From positions 1 through 48,050 of the forward strand of contig JANQEL010000014.1 of the NCBI GenBank assembly GCA_028278345.1: a stretch of 48,050 nt of DNA. Reading direction: 5' to 3'. Under the pieces are notes generated by a model. It searched no databases, had not been told where the DNA came from, and worked only from the letters and a program-made list of their open reading frames with translations. Position 1 is the stretch's first letter. Every line of letters begins with the position of its first letter. This document shows positions 33,620 to 42,677 of this stretch, in pieces. The translations under genes were made by a program, and so were the position numbers. Source of the DNA: Myxococcota bacterium (GTDB taxonomy: Bacteria > Myxococcota_A > UBA9160 > UBA4427).

Positions 33620-34681
33620 CTAGGCTTCGTCGATCTCCACCAGGCTGTAGCCGGTCCTCTTCTCGGGGGGGATGTCGACCGGGCTGAAGGAACGAAGGAG
33701 GCTGACAGCGTAGTTCTGTGAGTAGCCGCCGGCGATGGCGAAGACCGTCAAGACCAGCAGCTCGTTCTCGCCGGGCTCGATGAGTTCTGTCGTGATCGCA
33801 CCCGACGCGACGATGATGGCGACGGCAAGCGCACCCGCGATTCCGAATACACCGCGCAGGATTCCCTCGGTCACGTTGTAGGCAGTGGAGGCGAAAGGGT
33901 CGAAGGGTTGGCTGTCACTGGCACCCGCGAAGACGATGAGGCCGAGGGCGCCACCGATCAGGCTGGCGGTCAGGATCGTCATCCAGTCGCTGCAATTGCT
34001 GCCGCAGTCGCAGGAGGCGTTCGTGGCGCACATGTCGAGGGCGAGCAAGATTCCAGCCACCCCGATGACCAGCACGAACCCGATCAAGCTCCGCATGTAG
34101 GGCACGCGACCCCGCCGGCGGCTGATGTCCCAGAGATACTTGTTGGCGGTGTTGAGGCCGTACTGCATTCCGGAGTCGTCGCCCTCGAGGCCCGAACTGA
34201 CAGCGCTGCCGATCTGGAGTGCGAGGTCGCGCCGCTGCTTTTTGGTGAGCTTGTGGGCGCCCTGCTGCGCCATGTTCGCGGCGTGGGCCCACAGCTTGTT
34301 GAAGACCTTGCTCGTGTCCCTCTGCCCATGTCCCAACGAGTAGCGGACTCGATACGGATCGGACGCGGCGCGATAGACGATGTAGCTGAGCCCGACGTCC
34401 TTCCAATCTGCGCGCTTTCGGGGATCCGGCGGCTGCGCGCCTGGCGGCGGCGCCCCGCCAAGAGGCTCCTCGGACCCACCAGCGGTTCCTCTATCCGGCT
34501 GCGCTCTCGCCTCTCGTCTCGGGACGTCCGCCGCGGCAATCACCTCGATCAGACCGGGGAAAGATTGTTCGGGGATGGGGCGCCAGTCATCGTAGTCAGA
34601 GGCGGAGAAGGTGACGACGGCAACCTTCTCGCCTTCGGGCTTCACGACACTGCTGAAATCGGCGAAGGGCTCCGTCTCCAT
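33620..34681 (-). CDS. Multi-TM protein with cytoplasmic N-terminal domain, unknown function
   Basis: A protein of about 353 residues. I chose the ATG at 34681 because GAGGAG lies six bases upstream; longer versions (34792 ATG, 34849 GTG) lack a site. The N-terminal part (METEPFADFSSVVKPEGEKV, then a beta-like AVVTFSASDYDDW) is soluble and passes through a Pro-rich linker (EEPLGGAPPPGAQPPDPRKR). A helical basic segment (HAANMAQQGAHKLTKKQRRD) leads to four TM helices (SLIGFVLVIGVAGILLAL; ILTASLIGGALGLIVFAG; a Gly/Ala-rich third; a hydrophobic fourth). A Cys-rich loop (CATNASCDCGSNC) sits between TM1 and TM2 and probably faces the periplasm. I do not recognise the family. It is divergent from the 860-residue lipoprotein and just upstream of ptrB. 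Confidence 0.75.
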   Translation of the reverse strand: METEPFADFSSVVKPEGEKVAVVTFSASDYDDWRPIPEQSFPGLIEVIAAADVPRREARAQPDRGTAGGSEEPLGGAPPPGAQPPDPRKRADWKDVGLSYIVYRAASDPYRVRYSLGHGQRDTSKVFNKLWAHAANMAQQGAHKLTKKQRRDLALQIGSAVSSGLEGDDSGMQYGLNTANKYLWDISRRRGRVPYMRSLIGFVLVIGVAGILLALDMCATNASCDCGSNCSDWMTILTASLIGGALGLIVFAGASDSQPFDPFASTAYNVTEGILRGVFGIAGALAVAIIVASGAITTELIEPGENELLVLTVFAIAGGYSQNYAVSLLRSFSPVDIPPEKRTGYSLVEIDEA

Positions 34682-35044
34682 AACCGTCTCCTCGATACCG
34701 AGATCACATCGCTCGGCGCCAGCCTCGCGCGTGCCCTTGGCGGCCGCTTCGCGCACATGCTCCGGCTTCAGCCTACCCGACCGGATGGACATGGTGCGCT
34801 CGAAATCGCCATCCCTGGATTCTCGATGTTCAGGACGATCGGAGGACACCGCGGGACGGGATAGGCGCGTGGTCGGTTCGCCTCATCGGCGTAGCCACAC
34901 GGCAGGACGACATCATCGCGCGATCAATGTGTCGATTCGGTGGATCCGGGACATGGAATGTCGAGGATTGCCATCGAAGTGGCGCGCATGATAAGTAGGG
35001 GGCGACGCGTCGTGCCACTGAACCGTGTATGAGGAAGCAACGCC
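34682..35044. promoter_or_regulatory. Divergent promoter gap (363 bases)
   Basis: This separates the membrane-protein gene and the giant-lipoprotein operon, so it must hold both promoters. The minus-strand frame stays open to 34849 without a ribosome-binding site. A short AT-rich patch (ATGATAAGTAG near 34988) is the best promoter-like stretch. I see no clear operator. Confidence 0.35.
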
Positions 35045-37627
35045 ATGGCTCGGTCCCGCCTTATCCTGCCGCTTGGACTCACTGCAGTTCTCACCCTCGT
35101 TAGCTGCCTCGATCGGCCTTTCCGACTGAGCGTTCACGACGTCAACGAAGACGCGCCCCAGGAACGGGCGGTCATCCTGATCAGCGACCCACAGATCTAC
35201 TCGCGTGAGGCGTTGGTCGAAGATCGTCGCACCGAGTTGAAGTACCTGACAGAGCAGCTCGCGGCCTCGAAGCAGGCACAGTTCACACCCGAGATACGGC
35301 GGCAGCTGCAACTCGTCACGACCTTCATGGGCCAGGTCGAGGCCAAATACGACCCGCTCGGGGGCGGTGCGGCGAAGGATGCTGGCGCGGTCGAGGCGCT
35401 GCAGCGCGACATCCAGATCGCGCGCCTCCAAGCGGAGCTGATTGCCGCGCAGCAGCAGGTCGCAAATGTACAGGCGGGCGGCGATCTCCCGGTGGCTACC
35501 GGGAACTCCGTCGTGCCCGACCCGGCTCCCCTCGGCAACGCATCGTTCGACTCGCCCGGCCTGAAGGGAACGGAAGCCATCGAATCCAGGCTGCTGCAGC
35601 TGCACGAGAAGCTCGCCAAGCTGGAAGAGAAGGCCAAGACCGAGACGCGAGCGGCCGCGACCGCGGCTTCACCGCGGGACATCTACCGCGATCGCAAGGC
35701 CTACCGGGCAGAGCTGAGGTCGGACATCGACGCGATCAGGCTGGACGACGTACACGACCAGGACGGGAACTCGCTGTACCGGCTCCAGTTCCGAGCGACT
35801 CTTCTGCCAGGTGAGAAGAAGGACAAATTCGGCGTGGCCCGGCTCACGGTGGTGCCGCCCGACCTGCGCTGGCGAGACATCGACAGGCTGTATCGGAAGT
35901 GGCTCGGCCACGTGACGTATCGACTGAATGCTGAGCGGGGAATGACGCCGCTACGCGCCATGTCGAAGACTTCCATATTCTTCGCGTCGATTCCGATCGG
36001 CTACGCACTGGACGAGCGAGACGACGCGACCTGTAGCGTGAAGCCAAAGCAGAATGATCGCTGCGCGATGTTCTCCCTCGCCATTCCGCCGGGCACGCAG
36101 GACGAGTTCACGCAGCTGCTGGCATGGCGAAAGACCCCGAGCTCGTCCACGCCGGCGCCTTCACGCGTGGGGTGGCTCTACCCGCCGGAGCCGAACTCGA
36201 CCGAGGCGGAGTGGGAGACATATGAGAAGAACTGTAAGGCTCTGCGCGACGAGGTACGGAACTCGTCGCACTATGAGATCGCGAGCGCGTCGCTGGACGG
36301 CTACCTCCAGCGCTTGACGATCGGACGCGACTCCAAGCGGCTGGAGGGCGTACACCGCCGGATCGACAAGAGCCGGCTGAGCGCGCCGGAGAAACTATTC
36401 CTCTACCGCGCCGAGGATCGTGAAGCCCAGCTGCACAACTGTGCGTCCATTCTCGCGGACGCGGATCGGGGGACCGCGGCGCCAGACGAATCGTCGAGCA
36501 TCGCCTTGACGCCTTGGCCGTTTGCGCAGTCGATCGCCGAGGTCTGTGAGGGTCGTAGCGAGGACGGGCAGGTTGTCAGCTGCCAGGGTCCCTGGTTCAA
36601 GCGGACGCGCACGCGCGACGACTGGTTCCGGAACTACGAGCCAGACGAGGCGCCCGGGCCGAGCACGTGGGCGATTGGCATGCCGGGTGGCAGCGCGCGC
36701 GTCTATGCCGCCAACCCCGTCGAGCTTGCTCAGCGCACGTCCCAGATCTCCGACGTGTCCGATGCCGTTCAGATGGCCGGGGCCATGTCGATGGTGCTGC
36801 CGGGTCAGGGCGTGGGCTTGGATGCCGCTGCCGCCCAGCTCGACTACGCCGCCGGCCAGGCAGAGGCCATGGATCGAAACCCCGTCGTCGTCGGCTTCGC
36901 CGATCGGGAAGCCGACTGGACGGGCAACCGGCTCGGCAAGGCCGTACCCCCGGGCAGCCGAGGGATCTGGCCTCGATTCGGCTGGGTGTTCGGTCCGCGA
37001 GCACACATCGAGCACTCCGGTCGCACGAGCGATCTGAAGCTGCGACAGACCGTCGTCAACCACGCCGTGACTGCCGACTTGTCCGTACCCGGATGGTGGC
37101 CATGGATCGGGCTCGAGGTCGAGACGGCCTGGATCGCGAACTGGCATGACGACTGCTGCGGCGAAGAGCCGGACGTGTTGTGGACCTACGACGAGGAAGA
37201 CCCGAGCGCGAGGAGCCGACTGCGTACAGTGGCCGTGCGCCTCCCGCTCAATCGAGCCGACCTCGACGGCTTGTCCGACATCGTCCTCCAGGAGACCGGT
37301 CGCGCGGCGCGGGGGGCGCGCATCGAGCAGGTCATCCCCGCCTCGGTGCCCGCCTGCAGCGGCAAGACTACCTTCCTCATCTACGGGCGGGACATGTGGC
37401 GCAGTACGGACGCCTTCCTGTCTGGACTGCCGATGGAGGCAGAGGGGGCGCGCGTGCTCCCGGACATGGAGGGCATCGCCGTTACCTTCGATATCAACAA
37501 GATCTCGCTGCCGCGTGCCAGCGAAGACGTCGTCCTGACCGTCGCTACGCGCAACGGCACCGACGAATCGACGGTCAAGATCAAGGGGCTCAACACCAAG
37601 ACGAGCTGTGAACCAAAGCCGTCATGA
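35045..37627 (+). CDS. Giant lipoprotein of unknown function
   Basis: An 860-residue protein with an N-terminal lipoprotein signal (RLILPLGLTAVLTLVSC). An early segment (DPQIYSREALVEDRRTELKYL, about 48-68) leads into long coiled-coil stretches (about 55-210; IESRLLQLHEKLAKLEEKAK). A mixed alpha/beta middle region (about 230-520) contains several WY/W pairs, and a Gly/Ala-rich hydrophobic segment about 585-625 (AMSMVLPGQGVGLDAAAAQL) looks membrane-active. The C-terminus (ACSGKTTFLIYGRDMWRSTD, then VTFDINKISLPRASEDVVLT) has the look of an IPT/TIG-like Ig domain. GAGGAAGCAACGCC precedes the ATG. It overlaps the next small gene by ATGA. I do not recognise the family; a surface or trans-envelope assembly component is one guess. 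Confidence 0.75.
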   Translation: MARSRLILPLGLTAVLTLVSCLDRPFRLSVHDVNEDAPQERAVILISDPQIYSREALVEDRRTELKYLTEQLAASKQAQFTPEIRRQLQLVTTFMGQVEAKYDPLGGGAAKDAGAVEALQRDIQIARLQAELIAAQQQVANVQAGGDLPVATGNSVVPDPAPLGNASFDSPGLKGTEAIESRLLQLHEKLAKLEEKAKTETRAAATAASPRDIYRDRKAYRAELRSDIDAIRLDDVHDQDGNSLYRLQFRATLLPGEKKDKFGVARLTVVPPDLRWRDIDRLYRKWLGHVTYRLNAERGMTPLRAMSKTSIFFASIPIGYALDERDDATCSVKPKQNDRCAMFSLAIPPGTQDEFTQLLAWRKTPSSSTPAPSRVGWLYPPEPNSTEAEWETYEKNCKALRDEVRNSSHYEIASASLDGYLQRLTIGRDSKRLEGVHRRIDKSRLSAPEKLFLYRAEDREAQLHNCASILADADRGTAAPDESSSIALTPWPFAQSIAEVCEGRSEDGQVVSCQGPWFKRTRTRDDWFRNYEPDEAPGPSTWAIGMPGGSARVYAANPVELAQRTSQISDVSDAVQMAGAMSMVLPGQGVGLDAAAAQLDYAAGQAEAMDRNPVVVGFADREADWTGNRLGKAVPPGSRGIWPRFGWVFGPRAHIEHSGRTSDLKLRQTVVNHAVTADLSVPGWWPWIGLEVETAWIANWHDDCCGEEPDVLWTYDEEDPSARSRLRTVAVRLPLNRADLDGLSDIVLQETGRAARGARIEQVIPASVPACSGKTTFLIYGRDMWRSTDAFLSGLPMEAEGARVLPDMEGIAVTFDINKISLPRASEDVVLTVATRNGTDESTVKIKGLNTKTSCEPKPS

Positions 37628-37842
37628 TCGAACTCAGGTCAATCCTGATCTCGGCGACCGACCTGCCACACGTCCTCGCGGGTCGCTACTTCTCGCTCGA
37701 GGCGGGCCTCACCATTGCCGGCGGCGGTAAGAAGACAGGCCTGCTCGCCCAGAAGGACGTATCGATACGGGCCGCGGGCGAGATCCAGCAGGGCCTGGAG
37801 GTCACGCTCGGGGTTGGCGGCTGGTCGTTCCACCTGGATTGA
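37624..37842 (+). CDS. Small protein coupled to the giant lipoprotein
   Basis: A 72-residue protein (MIELRSILISATDLPHVLAG) whose ATG overlaps the lipoprotein stop, so it is cotranslated. Alternating hydrophobic residues and glycines (AGLTIAGGGKKTGLLAQKDVS, LGVGGWSFHLD) suggest an all-beta domain without a signal peptide. It resembles no family I know. Coupling suggests a partner subunit acting in the cytoplasm or at the inner membrane. Confidence 0.65.
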   Translation: MIELRSILISATDLPHVLAGRYFSLEAGLTIAGGGKKTGLLAQKDVSIRAAGEIQQGLEVTLGVGGWSFHLD

Positions 37843-38053
37843 CGGGCGGGCGACGGTTGGCACTAGCCTGCCCCATCGTGCCACGACACCGCACCGGTGC
37901 GCTCCGTGCCGGCCGAAGCCCCTCAGCGCGACGTCACGGTGCGGCCCGAGGGCTCAAGCAAGCTCGGTGTCCAGTCGCTCGGCCAGGCAGGTCAGGACAA
38001 CCCCATTCTCGCTGAGCACCCGCGGGTGTCACCAGTCTATCGAGGCCCCTCAC

Positions 38054-38677
38054 CTAGCCCCGCCGTAGTGCCTGCCAAGCGAAGCCGATCACCAGGAACA
38101 GCAACGCGAGAACGAGTCGTGGGTCACCCAGCTGAAACCAGGGGTCGAGCGGAAACGCGATCGTCTTCTGGATTGCCGCGGCCTTGAACTCGTGGCGTCC
38201 AGCGAAGGCCGGGTTCGACAAGATGTCCATCAGATCGCGCCGGCTCCGGTACCGCATCAACACGCCCTGGTCCCAGACGTCGATGTCCTCGACCTCGAGC
38301 CCCATCAAGTCCACTGCTCGATGCGCGGCGGACCCGACCATCACCGGATGACACGCGCGGGCGAAGAGCGCGGGATACATGAACTCCATGTAGCGATCGC
38401 TCATCTCCTGAGCGTCCGCCGCAGGGGGAAAGCCCTCGACGACCAGCGGGGGCTCGCGGGCGTCGACGATGTTCAGAATCACGAAATCGTCGCCGGTGTC
38501 GTTCTCCAAGAAGCCTCGGATGTCCTCGATGGCTTCCGGCGGCTGCCCCACGCGCTCGAGCTCCGCGACGTACCCGTCGATCTCTTCGGGCGTGAGAGGT
38601 CCGCCGAAAGAGGTGTACCAGGAGAAGAAGGCGAAGTAGAGAATCGCCAGGATCGACCACACGCGGGCAGGATTCAT
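38054..38677 (-). CDS. Membrane-anchored protein with a ferredoxin-like DUF1330-type domain
   Basis: A 207-residue protein. The ATG at 38677 has GGAGG eight bases upstream. N- and C-terminal TM helices (VWSILAILYFAFFSWY; LVLALLFLVIGFAWQAL) bracket a soluble region with FVILNIVDAREPP, SDRYMEFMYPALFARACHPV and DVWDQGVLMRYRSRRDLMDI, followed by GRHEFKAAAIQKTIAFPLDP. The soluble part looks like a dimeric alpha/beta-barrel (EthD/DUF1330 type), where the late Arg-rich strand and NPAFAGRH motif are typical. Its function is unknown. It is divergent from the sulfatase across the palindromic promoter. Confidence 0.65.
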   Translation of the reverse strand: MNPARVWSILAILYFAFFSWYTSFGGPLTPEEIDGYVAELERVGQPPEAIEDIRGFLENDTGDDFVILNIVDAREPPLVVEGFPPAADAQEMSDRYMEFMYPALFARACHPVMVGSAAHRAVDLMGLEVEDIDVWDQGVLMRYRSRRDLMDILSNPAFAGRHEFKAAAIQKTIAFPLDPWFQLGDPRLVLALLFLVIGFAWQALRRG

Positions 38678-38742
38678 CTCCGGAGGCCTCCAACCGAGAA
38701 CCAAGACTCGCTGCACCCCTATCTGAGCCCGAGTCCAAATCT

Positions 38743-38773
38743 ATTGACAGTTGATATGTCAATACTGTATCTA
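38743..38773 (+). promoter_or_regulatory. Sulfatase promoter with 7-7-7 palindrome
   Basis: ATTGACA-GTTGATA-TGTCAAT (38743-38763) is a perfect 21-bp inverted repeat with 7-base arms and spacer. Its left arm contains a consensus TTGACA -35 (38744-38749), with a plausible -10 at 38767-38773. A repressor bound here would block transcription of the sulfatase, 80 bases downstream, and perhaps the divergent gene. Confidence 0.6.
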
Positions 38774-38846
38774 TCTTTCGTCCCGAAGCAACGGTCGTGG
38801 CCATATGGACTGACGTGCTTCGCGCCAATACACACTCGGAGCGAAA

Positions 38847-40794
38847 GTGAGTCGACTTGCCCGGACATCACTGTGGGTCGCCATCCTCGTGGTTGGAGTC
38901 GGGTGGGTGGCATGGCTCGCCCGCGTCGAGATCGTGCTTCTTGGGGTGGGGATCCTCGTGAACGTGGCGAACCCAGTCGCTCCAAGCGGTGAGGTCGAGT
39001 GGTCGCAGCCCCCACCCCGCACATCGTTGCCCCCACGCTCCGAGGGCCCTCCGAACGTCGTATTGATCGTGACCGACGACCTGGGATGGAACGACATCAG
39101 CCTGAACGGCGGAGTCGGCAATAGCACCGTTCCAACGCCGAACATCGATTCGATTGCGCGTGAGGGCGTCAACCTGGTCCAGGGCTACGCGGGCAGCGCA
39201 ACCTGCGCGCCCTCCCGCGCAGCCCTCATCACCGGGCGCTACGGCACGCGTTTCGGCTTCGAATTCACGCCCGTTCTTCCGGGCATGATGCCCATCATCA
39301 CGATGATCCGGAATGCACACCGAACGGATGGCCCGCCGAACATCCTCGACGTGGGCGACGACGTCGACGATGAAGTCGCAGCACTGGGGCTGCCGCCCTC
39401 AGAGATCACGCTCGCGGAGCTGCTGAAGGACCAGGGCTACTACACCGCACACATCGGCAAATGGCACCTCGGTCGCGGTGAAGGGATGATGCCGCTCGAG
39501 CAAGGCTTCGACGACAGCCTCCTCATGTTGGGTGGCATGTATGCGCGCGAGGATGATCCGGATGTCGTCGATGCCCGTCAGGGCTTCGACCCCATCGATC
39601 GGTTCTTGTGGCACGCCACGCAATTCGCCTCGTCCTTCAACGGCGGGGCGGCATTCGAGCTGCCGACGTACATGACCGACGCCTACTCCTCCCAGGCGGT
39701 CCAGGTCATCGAGCGCAACCGGTATCGCCCCTTCTTCCTCTACCTCGCCTACTTCGCGCCGCACAATCCGCTGCAGGCTCGACGACAGCCTCCTCATGTT
39801 GGGCGGCATGTATGCGCGCGAGGATGATCCGACCGTCGTCGATGCCCGCCAGGACTTCGACCCCATCGATCGCTTCTTGTGGCACGTCACGCAGTTCGCC
39901 TCGTCCTTCAACGGCGGGCCGGCATTCGAGCTGCCGACGTACATGACCGACGCCTACTCCTCCGAGGCGGTCCAGGTCATCGAGCGCAACCGGGATCGCC
40001 CCTTCTTCCTCTACCTCGCCTACTTCGCGCCGCACAATCCGCTGCAGGCTCGACGTGAAGACTATGACGCGCTCGAGCACATCGATCTCCATCGCGAGCG
40101 CGTCTACGGCGCAATGATGCGTTCCCTGGATCGCGGCGTGGGAGCGGTCCTGGATGCGCTGCGCAGCAACGGGCTCGAGGAGAACACCCTCGTGATCTTC
40201 ACCTCGGACAACGGGGGAGCCGGATACATCGGCCTGCCTGCGGTGAATCGTCCCTACCGCGGCTGGAAGAGCACGTACTTCGAAGGGGGCATCCATGTTC
40301 CCTTCCTCGCCCGATGGCCCGGAGCGATCCCGGCTGGGATGGTCTACTCGGAGCCCGTACACCACTTCGACATCTTCGCTACGGCAGCCGCGGCCACGGG
40401 TGCGGAACTGCCAAGCGATCGCACGATCGACGGCGTCGATCTGCTTCCCTACCTGCGCGGTGAGATGTCCGACCCGCCGCATCGGGCATTGTTCTGGCGA
40501 AACGGCGCCGCGCGAAGCGTTCGCCGTGGATCGCACAAGCTCATCCTGAGCGAGCCGCCCGGCGGCATGAGCCAACAATGGCTCTTCGACCTCGCCGTCG
40601 ACCCGTACGAGCAATCGAACATCGCGACCGCCAACCCGAGACTCGTCGCCGATCTTCGCGCGGAGCTGGAGGCACACTATGCCACTCAGCCCGGGCCGGC
40701 CTGGGCGCCCTACGTCCATGCGCCCATCAATGTCGACCGAGATGAGGCTCAGTCCGCGCGGCCTGAAGACGAGTTCGCATACTGGTCGAACTGA
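38847..40794 (+). pseudogene. Type I sulfatase, frameshifted by an internal tandem duplication
   Basis: The start is a GTG (38847) with GGAG. The N-terminal part has a TM anchor ([19 protein letters not shown]), metal aspartates in [11 protein letters not shown] (D77, D78) and the formylglycine signature C120-APSR in [14 protein letters not shown]. The later half has [19 protein letters not shown] and GIHVPFLARWPG. Positions 39509-39779 are repeated at 39780-40050. Because 271 is 3n+1, the first frame dies at 39827 and the rest opens at 39796. Removing one copy restores a single 558-residue sulfatase. As written, catalysis is lost unless the duplication is an assembly artefact. The substrate would be a sulfate ester; no sulfatase-maturating enzyme is in the window. 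Confidence 0.85.
39509..40050 (+). repeat. Direct tandem repeat of 271 bp inside the sulfatase
   Basis: Copy 1 (39509-39779) and copy 2 (39780-40050) are about 96 percent identical, differing at roughly ten positions, mostly first or third codon bases. Both copies begin CGACGACAGCC, and CGACG recurs after copy 2, a microhomology consistent with slippage or unequal exchange. Confidence 0.9.
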
Positions 40795-41028
40795 GCGCCA
40801 CGGCTACGACCAAGCGCGATCCTCGTCTCTTCATGCCCTTAGACGTTCCCGAGTGCCGGTGGAGCGGTGGGGCGGATGACTCGTCATCAGTGGGGAGCGT
40901 CTCCGTCCCCCGACGCTCGGGAGCGTTCCGCCAGGTCGCGCGGCGGCTTCGGTCTCGGTGCCGCGACGACCTACCGTGCGATACTCCACTTGGCGGACGA
41001 ACCACGCCCGATCGCATGAGGTAGAAGC

Positions 41029-41487
41029 ATGGCCAACCAACGCGCCCTCGGTGCTCGGCGGGCAACCCCGAGCGAGTTCGCGCGGATCAATGAGCTACTC
41101 GCGCAGGCGTCTCTGCCGCCGCTGCCTTCCGACACGTCCGTCTCCAACGTTCTCGTGGCGACGCGGGACGACACCGTGATCGGCGCGGTCGCGCTGGAGG
41201 TGATGGCGCGCCTCGGCCTGCTGCGGTCACTGGTGGTCGATCCGGAGCACCGGCGCACCGGCGTTGCGAACCGGCTGATGCAAGCCGTGCTCTCACGCGT
41301 CAATGAACTCGGTCTACGCGAGGTCTATCTGCTGACGGAGAGCGCTTCTGCCTTCTTCGAGCCGCACGGCTTCAAGCCGATCGCGCGCGACCGAGTCCCG
41401 AGCGAGATCCAGAAGACACGCGAGTTCCGCGAGCAGTGCCCTGAGGAGGCGGTCGTCATGCGCCTGGACCTGGGGTCTCGGATCTGA
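41029..41487 (+). CDS. ArsN2-like GNAT acetyltransferase
   Basis: A 152-residue acetyltransferase with motif A (LLRSLVVDPEHRRTGVANRLM) and motif B (YLLTESASAFFEPHGFKPIAR). The C-terminal RDRVPSEIQKTREFREQCPE is typical of ArsN2 proteins of arsenic-resistance operons, whose closest enzymes acetylate organoarsenicals. No other ars gene is present, so its role is uncertain. GAGG precedes the ATG. Its last 32 bases overlap the lipase-like gene on the opposite strand. Confidence 0.8.
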   Translation: MANQRALGARRATPSEFARINELLAQASLPPLPSDTSVSNVLVATRDDTVIGAVALEVMARLGLLRSLVVDPEHRRTGVANRLMQAVLSRVNELGLREVYLLTESASAFFEPHGFKPIARDRVPSEIQKTREFREQCPEEAVVMRLDLGSRI

Positions 41488-42199
41488 GGCCTGCGTAGAG
41501 CGACTTCGAACCGAGCTGGGCCGCGATCGATGCGAACACCTCCGGCCGATAGAGCAGTTCGACATGGCCGAGATCGTCGAACACGACGCTCGTTCCGAAC
41601 CCGCATTCGGCGGAGACCACAGGTTGCACGAGCAGGTCGCGCCCTGCGACGATCGAGGTGACCGCGAGCGCTTCGGGAGGGGGCTCGGCGTTGAGGTGTT
41701 CGAGGAAGGAACTGCCCGGCAACAGCTGGCGAACCAGCGTAGACGGAATGAAGTTCGCCGCATGGGTGCCATGGTGGGGTGTGCCGAGCGTGATCAGCTG
41801 GTCGACGCGCCTCGCGCCGCCCAGCAGTTGCAGGTAGCCCCTGGCGACCAGGCCGCCCAATGAATGCGCAATGATGTCGATGCGTCCGCCTCCCACCGAC
41901 GCGTCGATCGCGCGTTTCAGACGAAGCGCATGTTGCTCGATCGATCCCGTGCTTCGGTAGTTGAAACCGAGCTGACGGGGATGACCGCGCCACCTCAGGT
42001 ACGCCTGGAGCGGAAAGAAGGCAGAGCGGTTACCTGCGAGCCCATGTACGAAAACGAGGGTGCGCTGCTCGCGCTTCCTCTCGGGTCGCGGGCGCGGCGA
42101 GCGGTAGCCGAAGGGCAGCAGCGCGCCATGCGTCAGCAACGAGAGCGCTTCGCGCCGTATCGAGCTGCGGACGGCCTGCGAGTCGTGGTCGCTGCGCAT
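41456..42199 (-). CDS. Lipase-like alpha/beta hydrolase
   Basis: A 247-residue hydrolase without a signal peptide. HGLAGNRSAF forms the oxyanion region, the nucleophile elbow is DIIAHSLGGLVARG (GxSxG-like AHSLGG), and the catalytic Asp and His are plausibly in SIVAGRDLLV and DDLGHVELLY. LITLGTPHHGTHAANF is characteristic of the triacylglycerol-lipase/PGAP1-like group. Substrate unknown; lipid or polyester hydrolysis is likely. It is followed, across 14 bases, by no further minus gene but is preceded by the small helical protein on the same strand. Confidence 0.88.
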   Translation of the reverse strand: MRSDHDSQAVRSSIRREALSLLTHGALLPFGYRSPRPRPERKREQRTLVFVHGLAGNRSAFFPLQAYLRWRGHPRQLGFNYRSTGSIEQHALRLKRAIDASVGGGRIDIIAHSLGGLVARGYLQLLGGARRVDQLITLGTPHHGTHAANFIPSTLVRQLLPGSSFLEHLNAEPPPEALAVTSIVAGRDLLVQPVVSAECGFGTSVVFDDLGHVELLYRPEVFASIAAQLGSKSLYAGLRSETPGPGA

Positions 42200-42213
42200 G
42201 GGGATGACCTCGA

Positions 42214-42495
42214 CTAGGACCGCGGTGATTCTCGAGATTCGGCGAACTCGCCGCCGAGGAGTTCTTCAGCCAGGTTCATCACCTCATGGTTGATTTCGCG
42301 GACGACGCTGTAGACGGCGCCAATGGAAGCGTGTTGGAGGGAACGAACATCTTCGGCGGTGCGTTCGAACAGTCCCGAACGTTCGAGGGCGCTGAGGGGA
42401 AGGTCGGCGATCGCGTGGTGAATCTGCTCGACGGTGGTCGCGCCCTGGTCGATCGCAGCTTCGATCTGTTGGGCGAGGGTCTTCGGTTCGCTCAT
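42214..42495 (-). CDS. Small helical protein upstream of the lipase
   Basis: A 93-residue protein with a strong AAGGAG site before the ATG at 42495. It is soluble and almost entirely helical (KTLAQQIEAAIDQGATTVEQIH; LERSGLFERTAEDVRSLQHA; GAVYSVVREINHEVMNLAEELL). The amphipathic helix pattern and the adjacent lipase suggest a phasin-like coat or lipase partner, but I do not recognise the family. It is 14 bases upstream of the lipase gene, so they form an operon. Confidence 0.75.
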   Translation of the reverse strand: MSEPKTLAQQIEAAIDQGATTVEQIHHAIADLPLSALERSGLFERTAEDVRSLQHASIGAVYSVVREINHEVMNLAEELLGGEFAESRESPRS

Positions 42496-42529
42496 GACGG
42501 GTTCTCCTTGAAAGAGCGCGCTTCGCACT

Positions 42530-42550
42530 TTGTAATACAAAAGATTACAA
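42530..42550. promoter_or_regulatory. 21-bp palindrome (7-7-7) in the divergent gap
   Basis: TTGTAAT-ACAAAAG-ATTACAA is a perfect inverted repeat, 34 bases before the start of the small helical protein and about 130 bases before the ribbon-helix-helix gene. AT-rich sequence around it suits overlapping promoters. A dimeric regulator, perhaps the protein at 42678, is the obvious binder. Confidence 0.65.
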
Positions 42551-42677
42551 AAGCAACTCGATGTCGGAGGCCCCTACGATCGAGTTCGTTAGGACGAATA
42601 CAAGTGTCTGAAATTGATATGTTTTCTTGGATCCTGTCCAGGCGGCGCTGGTTCGAATTCGTAGTACAATCGAGTCG

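Noticed and set aside
37843..38053. Possible small gene between the 72-residue protein and the DUF1330-like gene (frame 37897-38187)
   Set aside because: It overlaps the downstream minus-strand gene, has no ribosome-binding site and a low-complexity product; treated as intergenic.
39780..39827. Programmed frameshift as explanation for the split sulfatase
   Set aside because: No slippery heptamer or downstream structure is needed; the 271-bp duplication alone accounts for the frame change exactly.
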